Source of the DNA: Ruminococcaceae bacterium UBA737 | GTDB taxonomy: Bacteria > Bacillota > Clostridia > Oscillospirales > Acutalibacteraceae | Direction: 5' to 3' | DNA: 17,641 nt | Assembly: GCA_002297415.1 (NCBI GenBank) | Contig: DBKZ01000056.1 | Coordinates: 1-17,641, forward strand | Program-made: the position numbers and the translations under genes | Notes under the pieces: generated by a model | Databases searched by the model: none | What the model was told of the DNA's origin: nothing | Seen by the model: the letters and a program-made list of their open reading frames with translations, nothing else | Shown: positions 1 through 6,853 of the stretch, in pieces | How the letters are laid out: each line of letters opens with the position of its first letter | Numbering within the stretch: the first letter of the stretch is position 1

Positions 1-1489
1 GAAAACAGGTCGTATGGGTCGATACCCTTAAGCCCGCAGGTCCGTCGGCAGTCTGAATATTGGGAATTCTTCTTTCGAAATTATTTCCCATTCCGGCTGT
101 TCCTCTCGGAATCGCAGGGGGCTGAGCCTGACATAAATTTATTTTTTCAGAAACGCTCAGCTCTTTTATAAACGCTTTTAACGATAGCTTTTTATCGGCA
201 ACATCATAAAGAGTGTGATTTGAGTGTTTTTCAAAAAGTATATCAGGGCTTATATATTCGCTTTTGCATGATTTTTCCGCAAAATCTCTCTTATCAAACG
301 CGTTTTCTTTTAAAACGCTTCCGTCGGACAAAAGACGGGACGGAAGCTTGCAATTTAACAAAGAGCCGGTCTTAAGTAATATTTCATCCTTTTTTTGCTC
401 AAAGCTTCCTGCAAACACCGTATTTCTGATACTGTTTCCTATAAAGAAGGAATAAACGCCTTTTTTTAAAACCCAAGCGCCCAGCAATTCATCAAATTCC
501 TTAAGCTCGCACTTTTTGATTTTTAAAATCTCGCTTTGCGTTTCATTCGGCTTTAAAAACCTTGTTTTTTTAAAGGCGCGAAGCTCTGAATCAGGGCGGT
601 TTACAGCGTCTTTTCTGCCCGAATAGATCTGAACGACCTCTTTGCCCGAGCGGTCTCCGATATTCGTTACATCAAATGAAATTTCAATTTCTTCCCCGTT
701 TTCAAAAAGCTTTACATCGGAAATTCTGAAATCGGTATATGAAAGTCCGTGACCGAAAGGAAAAGCGACCTTATCCTTTGCTCCTTTTACAGTTTCAAAA
801 TATCTGTAGCCTGTAAAAATATCCTCTTCATAATAAACGGTATCGGCAAAATAGTGATGATTTTTCGCGCAAGGATAATCGCCGTAGGAGTAGGCGGCGG
901 TGTCTGTAAGATGTCCCGAGGGGTTTACCTTTCCGCATAAAATATCCCCTATTGCTCTTCCGCCCTCCATTCCCGGAAGAAAACAAAGCAATACAGCTTT
1001 TATTTTTTTATATCTTTTTAAAAATGTAAAATCAATAAGACCCGCAATATTTAGAATTAAAATTATATTCTTAAAATCCGATTTTTCAAGTGACAAAAGC
1101 AAATTTTCTTCCTCTGCTTTAAGAGTAAAATCATTTTTTATTTCTCTGTCCCAGAATTCTGTCGAATTTCTGGAAATTACCGCTACCGCGTTTTCAGAAA
1201 ATTCCGACGCGGAAATTATCTGCTTTTTTGTTACTGTTCCTTTTTTCCTATAAGCCGATAAAAGTTTTTCGTTTATTTTAAAGCCGGACTGCTTAATGCC
1301 CGACGGAATGTCAATATAATAGGCTGAATTTACATCGCCTGAACCTCTTCCGCCTTTATAAAACTCATTTTGCCCTCTTCCGAAAATGCAGACGGGGCTT
1401 TTTTTATCAAGCGGAAGAATGTTATCTTCGTTTTTAAGCAGGACTATTCCCTCCTGCGCCGCTTTTAGTGATACTTTTTCTCTGTTCAT
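1..1489 (-). CDS. GH3 family beta-glucosidase-like enzyme, permuted domain order, partial (C-terminus outside window)
   Basis: The reading frame is open from an ATG at 1489 to the window edge (496 codons), with AAAGGA nine bases upstream. The first ~255 residues are the GH3 C-terminal domain: GIVLLKN near residue 14, then PGMEGGRAIGDILCGKVNPSG and FPFGHGLSYTDF near residue 244. A fibronectin III-like domain follows (VTNIGDRSGKEVVQIY, ~265-340). The start of the GH3 N-terminal barrel comes last (LSVSEKINL, then DGPAGLR at ~482). This is the reverse of the usual GH3 order and matches the permuted beta-glucosidases known from Ruminococcus and Butyrivibrio. There is no signal peptide, so a cytoplasmic enzyme that trims imported oligosaccharides is likely. 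The catalytic nucleophile aspartate would lie in the missing barrel. Beta-xylosidase or another GH3 specificity cannot be excluded. It lies downstream of the operon, across a 310-base structured gap, and may have its own promoter. Confidence 0.93.
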   Translation of the reverse strand, partial: MNREKVSLKAAQEGIVLLKNEDNILPLDKKSPVCIFGRGQNEFYKGGRGSGDVNSAYYIDIPSGIKQSGFKINEKLLSAYRKKGTVTKKQIISASEFSENAVAVISRNSTEFWDREIKNDFTLKAEEENLLLSLEKSDFKNIILILNIAGLIDFTFLKRYKKIKAVLLCFLPGMEGGRAIGDILCGKVNPSGHLTDTAAYSYGDYPCAKNHHYFADTVYYEEDIFTGYRYFETVKGAKDKVAFPFGHGLSYTDFRISDVKLFENGEEIEISFDVTNIGDRSGKEVVQIYSGRKDAVNRPDSELRAFKKTRFLKPNETQSEILKIKKCELKEFDELLGAWVLKKGVYSFFIGNSIRNTVFAGSFEQKKDEILLKTGSLLNCKLPSRLLSDGSVLKENAFDKRDFAEKSCKSEYISPDILFEKHSNHTLYDVADKKLSLKAFIKELSVSEKINLCQAQPPAIPRGTAGMGNNFERRIPNIQTADGPAGLRVSTHTTCF

Positions 1490-1512
1490 AATGAACCGTC
1501 CTTTATTAGGAA

Positions 1513-1532
1513 GGCTGCCCCGAAGGGCAGCC
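1513..1532. repeat. Palindrome copy 1 (GCTGCCC-CGAA-GGGCAGC core)
   Basis: An 8-bp perfect stem with a 4-base loop, repeated with an identical 18-base core at 1769-1786. The two copies bound the hairpin-rich intergenic element in direct orientation. As minus-strand RNA each has a C(UUCG)G tetraloop. Confidence 0.7.
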
Positions 1533-1768
1533 CTCAGTCTGTCTGTAAACCTGAAATCAGGTTGTGTTGCGGCGTTTATGCCACATTTTGTTTTTTCGGC
1601 GACAGGTGCGGCGAAAAAACACTTTATAAGCGAAAAATTGCTAAACATGCGATTTTTCAAGAACACAGGGGTGGTGTCGGCGGGGATAGAGTGCAGTCCG
1701 AAAATCAAGGATTTTCGAGCGAACGGCATCCCCGTCCGAGAGAGTGCCGAAATATCGGCGCTCTCAGA

Positions 1769-1786
1769 GCTGCCCCGAAGGGCAGC
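1769..1786. repeat. Palindrome copy 2 (GCTGCCC-CGAA-GGGCAGC core)
   Basis: A 7-bp perfect stem with the same core as the copy at 1513-1532, at the opposite end of the hairpin-rich element. Two identical copies about 250 bases apart suggest the boundaries of a repeat unit or of a structured RNA. Confidence 0.7.
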
Positions 1787-1799
1787 CCGTTTTTAATTT
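1769..1799 (+). terminator. Possible intrinsic terminator on the plus strand
   Basis: A perfect 7-bp GC-rich stem (1769-1775/1780-1786, loop CGAA) is followed by CCGTTTTTAATTTT, a good T-tract. It would end a plus-strand transcript just before the 3' end of the converging small gene at 1800. The same palindrome at 1513-1532 has no T-tract on either strand. On the minus strand there is no T-run after this stem, so it is a poor terminator for the operon itself. Confidence 0.4.
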
Positions 1800-1943
1800 T
1801 TAGTCCTCAGGAGCCTCTCCTTCAAAATATCCGTCCATATCTCCGTTATAAACAATATCCCCTCCGGATACAGTACAGATATCATACATTTCCGAGGCTG
1901 TATCTAAAAAAGATAAATCTGGTTTTTTATAATATTTTTTCAT
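1800..1943 (-). CDS. Small 47-residue peptide of unknown function
   Basis: A short frame starts at ATG 1943, behind a near-perfect AAGGAGG (1951-1957) spaced seven bases, and ends with TAA at 1800. It lies 22 bases after the dockerin gene, so it is probably the last gene of the operon. The product begins MKKYYKKPDL, has an SGGD centre, and ends NGDMDGYFEGEAPED. There is no signal peptide or membrane helix, and the C-terminal half is acidic. From memory, short peptides starting MKKxYxKPxL are common hypothetical proteins in gut Clostridia, some of which look like peptide precursors, but no function can be assigned. The stretch DGYFEG resembles the C-terminal tails DGYVDGVW and SGYIDGVW of two other operon products. 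The ribosome site is the main evidence that the gene is real. Confidence 0.72.
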   Translation of the reverse strand: MKKYYKKPDLSFLDTASEMYDICTVSGGDIVYNGDMDGYFEGEAPED

Positions 1944-1950
1944 AGCTTTG

Positions 1951-1957
1951 CCTCCTT
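1951..1957 (-). promoter_or_regulatory. Strong ribosome binding site of the 47-residue peptide gene
   Basis: The minus strand reads AAGGAGG seven bases before ATG 1943. It supports translation of a frame that length alone would not support. Confidence 0.8.
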
Positions 1958-1965
1958 TTTAAATT

Positions 1966-4900
1966 TTACCAAACACCGTCTATATAGCCGCTGCTTGAAT
2001 CATCAATAATATCGCTGTTTATCTCTGACTGAGACGGCAGCGTACTTGACGAGCTGCTTGAACTTGATGAACTTGACGAGCTGCTTGAGCTTGACGAGCT
2101 GCTCGAACTCGAAGAGCTTGATGAGCTTGATGAGCTGCTTGAGCTTCCTGACTGGGAAGATTCATCAAGCACAGTATCATTATAATTCGTATTAAACGGC
2201 TTTGTCGGGTCCTTAAGATAATTCTTTATCGCGGCAACATCCTTAAGAGAAATGACTCCGCTGCGGTTAATATCTCCTCTGTCAAGCTGCTTTGCGGTAA
2301 GTGTAAGTCTTCCCGCAAGATAATAGCTTAATGCCGTGCAATCCTTTAAGGAAACTACTCCGTCGCCGTTAACATCACCTAATGCAAATCCCTCGAACTC
2401 TTCATGGGAGGTCAGGAACTGAATAAGCTTAGAGCCGTAATCGTTAACATCGGAGCGTCCGATATAGTTGCATATCGCTTTTACATTTTCGGTGGAGTTC
2501 TTATAGAAAAGTATTCCGCCGAGATCATAAAGCGATGATGAGCCTCTAATCTTGACCGCTGTATCAACATTTGTAAATACATTATCCTCGATAACAGTAT
2601 TTACCAGACTCCGATAAACGACGCCTTCAATTCTCAGCTGATAGCCGTCAAGCGTGTTTCTGCGGAAGGTGTGGGCAATGGACTTGTTTCCGACCATCGA
2701 ATAAAGCTGAATATATGACGGTCCCGTCCAATCCTTCATATAGTTTTCCGCATAGCCGTAGTTGAACAGCATGAACGGATCTATAAATGTATTATTGACA
2801 TACGAAATATAGAAGTTGCAGTCATTGAATATAGCCTGCTGATACTGAGTGCTTACTCGGCTGAAGGTACAGCCGTCATAGATAACATCCGAACAGCCGC
2901 CGAAAAATCCTCCTGCCGCACCGTTGTAGAGCAGACAGTCGACAAAGAATTGATGCTGACGCGGAATTCTTAAAACTATCTTTGTATCAAGCGTAGCCGT
3001 AACCGCAAGCGGCGAATTAAGCCTTACCCGATCACCGGAGTTTCCTTCAATAATTCTTGTCGAGCCCTTACCGGGACCGCTGTCAACATAAATCTGATAG
3101 CCTACTATATCATTGGTTGCGTAGGACTTTCCGACGAGGGTGTAAATATAAGGATCGCTTGTCGGAAGCATTGAAACTCCGCTTGCCTCCGGAACATGGT
3201 CCGCAACTATAAGTTCTCGGTTGTTATTTATAACATTTTTGTATTCATTTCCCTGAGCATAGCAGCCGTATGCGGTCATTTCCATACAGGTTCGCTCGTA
3301 TTTATTATTCATATATACAAGCGACTCGCCTGATTGAAAGCTTACATAATCAAGACCGTAAACATCATTGTTGCAGAAATAAGCATAATCCGCACGGACA
3401 TCATATCCGCCGTCCATCTGCTGAGTTGTTCCCTCACGGAAGAACCAGTTGTTATAAATGCGGACATTCTTCGCATTTTTCCTTGTAGATCCTATCTGGA
3501 AGCTCTTTCCGCTTTTTTCCGCCGCTATCATAGCTCGCAGCGTCGGACCGCTGACAAGTCTTGTCGCGGACATTATACCGTCGGTTGCATCCGCAGTGAA
3601 CGGGTTTGCATAAATTGTGCAGTCATGGATATAAATGTTTTCGTTTACCTTGTTCGGATCTGTTTCATTTACGAAATAGAATAATGTAGGAATTCTTGTT
3701 CCGTAGAAGCCTAAATCGCAGATTTCGACATTCGAAGTAAGATAAACAAGAGCCTTCGGCATCTCTCCGAACTCCCACTGGTCGGGAAGATAAAGAATTA
3801 TTGACTCGTCCTGACCGTCGCCTACTACCTTAACATTCTCAGGAATAATAACGGTATGAATTACAATATACTGTCCCTTCGGGAAATAAAGCACACCGCC
3901 GCCGTTTTCCGAAATATCGGAAAGGGCATTTATAATTATCGGCGTGGCGTTCTGGTCAAGTTCGCCTGTCGCGCCGTAATCCTTGATGTTGAAAACATCT
4001 TTTTTCCATGAGTCTCTCGGAGATTTTCCGATATTAACGGTTACCGGCTCTGACCAACAGGTATCGTCTCCGAAGCCGTTATAAACCATAACCTCATATT
4101 CGCCCGAAAGATTTTCGGGAATGTTAAAGCTTAAGGAATATGCCGAAAGGATTTCGATATCGGCTTCGTTTATAACCGTAATTCCTTTTGCGTTTTTAAG
4201 CTGAACCTTAATCGGATTGCCGCCTGTAAAGCCGTCATTCGCTTTAAGCGCAAGGTTTTCGCCTATGAGCTGCAGGGTTCCGCCGGCAGTTGAAATATTA
4301 CCCTCGTCTCCCATTGTCTGCTCGACCTTCGGACGGTTAATATATATAACCTTATCCTCTTCGTCGGAGTCAAGCTCGTTTCCGTAAAGCTTTAAGGCAT
4401 AAATGCCTGTCTTAAAGGTCTGAGGAATTACAAACTTAAAGCTGTCCTCATCAGGCTGCTGAATAGAAACGCTTTTTGATTCGGATTCATTGAAATTGTG
4501 CGCTGAAGATTCAGTAAACTTGCCTTCCTTGCCTATTGATTCAGGCGACATCTGAATTGTATATCCGCCCTCCGAAGCATTTAAGGTATTGTCTATTTCG
4601 CTTATCTCGGCGCTTGAAACATTCTCATAAAGATCCTCTCCCGAAACGGTCACAACATCATCCGGATACTGAGCGGTATTGCCGGTATAATAAGCAATAA
4701 TTTCCTTATTCGAATATTCATCCTCGTCAACTCTCGCCGATGTATATGTTATTTTTACATCGTCATAATACGCAGAGCCGTTCTGATTTCCGTTTTGCGA
4801 CGCAACAAGCATTAAGGACGCTTCAGTAGCAGTTGCCTGATTACAGTTATATATGTATTTAACCTCGTCCTCTTTGCCTTTATTCCAAGTGTAGGTGACA

Positions 4901-6822
4901 GTAGCGACGCCTTTATTATAAAAAATATCGACATCAAACCATTCTGTTACCGCTGCTTTTTGCGCGCTGTAAAGATTTTGATTTATTGCGGAATTTGAAC
5001 CGTCTTTAATTTTATACCAGCGGTAAGCCGGAGCGCCGGTCTGGGTTGCCTTCCAGCAGAAATACTGGAAAACATTGAAGTTCGTCGGACCGTTATAGCA
5101 ATAAGCAAGCTTAGGTCCTACAAGATCCGTTGTGGACATTTTGTCAAACCTAACCTTATAGCTAACCGTTTTTAAAGCGGAAGCCTTAGGATTGAGAAAA
5201 GATTTTAAGGTTACGCCCGAATCATTATAATGAGGGGCTGTAAGCTTTAAAACATTGCTCTTTAAGGTTTTGTCGTAAACTATCTGCATATCGCAGTCAA
5301 GATTTGTCGCGTCCACCCAGTTTGAAAGTCCGTTTTCAAAATTATCGGTAAAATCGGAGAGATCCTTGGTTTTATCCTTTACAGCCGCAGGTGCCGAAGA
5401 AGAAATACTCTTGAGATAATCGACATGCATCTTTTTCTCATAAATATAATTTCTTGAAGCGGCCGAAAGCTTCTGATAATCGCTTTCAAAGGAATTTATA
5501 ACCGAATCATAGTTTTTGGTGTAGCTCTGACTGTCAATTCTGTAGAGCTCGTCATATTTGGCATTGAACCTCTTTGTTTCCTTATAAACCGATGTGAAAT
5601 TATCGGGATTTGCTAAGGAAATCTTTAAGTTCTTATAAACAGTCGTGTTTTTCGCCATGCTTCCGATAACAAGCTCTTTCGCCTGAGTAGTATTGCTGTT
5701 TACAGTAAAGCTTATCTTAGGATTCGTGCCGTTCTGATAAATCTTTACCTGAACCTTTCCCGATTCCGTAAGATTTACAAATACATCGGCATATTTATAA
5801 AAGTTGATTGATGATACAGGTATCTGCGATTGCGCCCAAAGCGATTTCTTTGTGCCGTTTGTTACGCCGTAAAAGGTCATATAGCTGGTTTGAGGGCCCT
5901 GAACAATATAAAGGTAATTGTAATTCTTTTCATCCTCATAGGATGTATAAATTTCAATCGGCTTTGTACTGTTGGTTTTAACCTGCATTCTTATCGTCTG
6001 GATAAGGTCGCCCGACTCGCCCTTTAAAAGCTCGTCTTTGGCTTTTATGTAGGTGTAATCCTCTGTAAAGGAAAGCGCGTTCCCGTCAGCCTCAGAGGAT
6101 ATTTTAACATCTTTAACAAAGCCCTTTACAGCCTCAAAATAATCCTTTGAATCGGTAAAGCTCATGCTTTCGCGGTCGATTGAAGATGACTCAACCTTTG
6201 CAAAAAGCGCTTTTTTACCCGAAATAAGAATTTTTACGGAATTCGAAGTGTTATAAACGGTTTTAGTAACATCGCCCTGAATAAGCGTTATTCCGCCGGC
6301 TGAAATTTTTGCAGTGAACCAATCGGTAAGCGAAATACCCGAAACACTTTCGGTCTTTTTGACCTCGCGGCTGCCGTTAGATTTTTTAACGGCATTTACC
6401 GTGACCGAAGAATCTGATTTATAAAGCTCATATGCCGAATAATCCGAATCGGATTTATAATCAGTGTAAATTTTAAGAGAAGAGCTTTCGGTTAAATCGG
6501 AAGTGTTGCTTTTAAGCGTGTAGCTTACGGAGTAAACGGTTAAATCGCTGTTTACCGAGCTTTTTTTCGGACTCAGCACCAATGCGTCCGATGAGAAGCC
6601 TGCCGCATAAGAATACGGCGAGGCTTGCACGGAGCTGACGGTGCAGTCCGAACGGTTCATAGACTTGCTTACCGGATCCCAAAGATTTATACCGGATGAA
6701 AAATCATCCTTAAAATATTCGGTTTCCGGAACGCCGGACGCAGAAGACGCGATTGCCATACCCGAAAACAAAACTGCAAAGCAGAGCAAAAGCGATATTG
6801 CGCTTTTTAATTTGTTTTTCAT
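1966..6822 (-). CDS. Large secreted pectin-lyase-fold (beta-helix) protein with dockerin, poly-Ser run and C-terminal GYIDGVW
   Basis: Secreted protein of 1618 residues, probably a cell-surface polysaccharide lyase or hydrolase. It starts at ATG 6822 behind AAGGAGG. In order: signal peptide 1-30; two jelly-roll-like regions (~31-230 and ~235-405); a helical stalk segment (~418-478); a third jelly-roll module (~489-705, opening DFTDNFENGLSNW); two Ig/IPT-like regions (~705-830 and ~831-932, with GGTLQLIGENL); a Pectate_lyase_3-type beta-helix (~942-1470, with FNIKDYGATG and GGGVLYFPKGQY); and a type I dockerin 1483-1538. The first dockerin calcium loop is canonical (DVNGDGVVSLKD). The second, DINRSGVISLKD, has Ser for Asp at position 5. 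Then come 34 serines (1560-1593) and the tail SDIIDDSSSGYIDGVW. The dockerin suggests binding to the membrane-anchored cohesin of the same operon. The catalytic residues and the substrate cannot be named. Confidence 0.9.
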   Translation of the reverse strand: MKNKLKSAISLLLCFAVLFSGMAIASSASGVPETEYFKDDFSSGINLWDPVSKSMNRSDCTVSSVQASPYSYAAGFSSDALVLSPKKSSVNSDLTVYSVSYTLKSNTSDLTESSSLKIYTDYKSDSDYSAYELYKSDSSVTVNAVKKSNGSREVKKTESVSGISLTDWFTAKISAGGITLIQGDVTKTVYNTSNSVKILISGKKALFAKVESSSIDRESMSFTDSKDYFEAVKGFVKDVKISSEADGNALSFTEDYTYIKAKDELLKGESGDLIQTIRMQVKTNSTKPIEIYTSYEDEKNYNYLYIVQGPQTSYMTFYGVTNGTKKSLWAQSQIPVSSINFYKYADVFVNLTESGKVQVKIYQNGTNPKISFTVNSNTTQAKELVIGSMAKNTTVYKNLKISLANPDNFTSVYKETKRFNAKYDELYRIDSQSYTKNYDSVINSFESDYQKLSAASRNYIYEKKMHVDYLKSISSSAPAAVKDKTKDLSDFTDNFENGLSNWVDATNLDCDMQIVYDKTLKSNVLKLTAPHYNDSGVTLKSFLNPKASALKTVSYKVRFDKMSTTDLVGPKLAYCYNGPTNFNVFQYFCWKATQTGAPAYRWYKIKDGSNSAINQNLYSAQKAAVTEWFDVDIFYNKGVATVTYTWNKGKEDEVKYIYNCNQATATEASLMLVASQNGNQNGSAYYDDVKITYTSARVDEDEYSNKEIIAYYTGNTAQYPDDVVTVSGEDLYENVSSAEISEIDNTLNASEGGYTIQMSPESIGKEGKFTESSAHNFNESESKSVSIQQPDEDSFKFVIPQTFKTGIYALKLYGNELDSDEEDKVIYINRPKVEQTMGDEGNISTAGGTLQLIGENLALKANDGFTGGNPIKVQLKNAKGITVINEADIEILSAYSLSFNIPENLSGEYEVMVYNGFGDDTCWSEPVTVNIGKSPRDSWKKDVFNIKDYGATGELDQNATPIIINALSDISENGGGVLYFPKGQYIVIHTVIIPENVKVVGDGQDESIILYLPDQWEFGEMPKALVYLTSNVEICDLGFYGTRIPTLFYFVNETDPNKVNENIYIHDCTIYANPFTADATDGIMSATRLVSGPTLRAMIAAEKSGKSFQIGSTRKNAKNVRIYNNWFFREGTTQQMDGGYDVRADYAYFCNNDVYGLDYVSFQSGESLVYMNNKYERTCMEMTAYGCYAQGNEYKNVINNNRELIVADHVPEASGVSMLPTSDPYIYTLVGKSYATNDIVGYQIYVDSGPGKGSTRIIEGNSGDRVRLNSPLAVTATLDTKIVLRIPRQHQFFVDCLLYNGAAGGFFGGCSDVIYDGCTFSRVSTQYQQAIFNDCNFYISYVNNTFIDPFMLFNYGYAENYMKDWTGPSYIQLYSMVGNKSIAHTFRRNTLDGYQLRIEGVVYRSLVNTVIEDNVFTNVDTAVKIRGSSSLYDLGGILFYKNSTENVKAICNYIGRSDVNDYGSKLIQFLTSHEEFEGFALGDVNGDGVVSLKDCTALSYYLAGRLTLTAKQLDRGDINRSGVISLKDVAAIKNYLKDPTKPFNTNYNDTVLDESSQSGSSSSSSSSSSSSSSSSSSSSSSSSSSSSSSSSSSTLPSQSEINSDIIDDSSSGYIDGVW
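1969..1989 (-). other. C-terminal motif GYIDGVW, copy in the dockerin protein
   Basis: The last seven codons read G-Y-I-D-G-V-W before TAA. The tiny lipoprotein at 14119-14481 ends in G-Y-V-D-G-V-W. The two differ at three synonymous third positions plus one I/V change, so the protein motif is better conserved than the DNA. Confidence 0.8.
2044..2145 (-). repeat. Poly-serine run, 34 codons
   Basis: Thirty-four consecutive serine codons, a mixture of AGC, TCA, TCG, AGT and TCT arranged as imperfect repeats of AGCTCATCA-like units. It joins the dockerin to the C-terminal tail and is probably a flexible linker. Mixed codons mean it is not a simple triplet expansion, but length variation between strains is likely. 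Confidence 0.9.
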
Positions 6823-6853
6823 TGGCGTCCTCCTTAATTATCAGTGCAAAAAA

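Larger units (their letters stand above)
1490..1799. other. Hairpin-rich intergenic element bounded by two copies of one palindrome
   Basis: This 310-base gap holds no credible gene. It contains consecutive stems: 1513-1520/1525-1532; 1548-1553/1558-1563; 1589-1598/1612-1621 (10 bp); 1632-1641/1649-1658 (10 bp, one T-G pair); 1677-1687/1728-1739 (11 bp, one bulge) enclosing 1699-1706/1710-1717 (8 bp); 1740-1750/1755-1765 (11 bp, one T-G pair); and 1769-1775/1780-1786. The first and last share the palindrome GCTGCCCCGAAGGGCAGC. The T-G pairs would be G-U wobbles in a plus-strand RNA but A-C mismatches in a minus-strand RNA, and T-tracts follow only on the plus strand. Against that, the end palindromes form C(UUCG)G tetraloops only in minus-strand RNA. 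It may be a plus-strand non-coding RNA, a structured leader of the GH3 gene, or a dispersed MITE/REP-like repeat. No promoter could be assigned with confidence. Confidence 0.6.

Noticed and set aside
264..1253. Several plus-strand open frames over the left end
   Set aside because: They lie antisense to the GH3 gene, whose frame is open throughout and matches GH3 motifs. The plus frames have no recognisable domains.
1460..1492. Possible plus-strand promoter (CATAAT at 1487-1492) for a non-coding RNA
   Set aside because: The -35 region at proper spacing matches poorly, and the site overlaps the GH3 start on the other strand. Not supportable without transcript data.
1386..1945. Plus-strand open frames across the hairpin-rich gap
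   Set aside because: They run through inverted repeats and antisense to the GH3 start and the 47-residue gene, with no good ribosome site or family resemblance.
2044..2145. Poly-Ser DNA repeat as a CRISPR or tandem-repeat array
   Set aside because: It is in frame, encodes only serine, and has no spacer structure.
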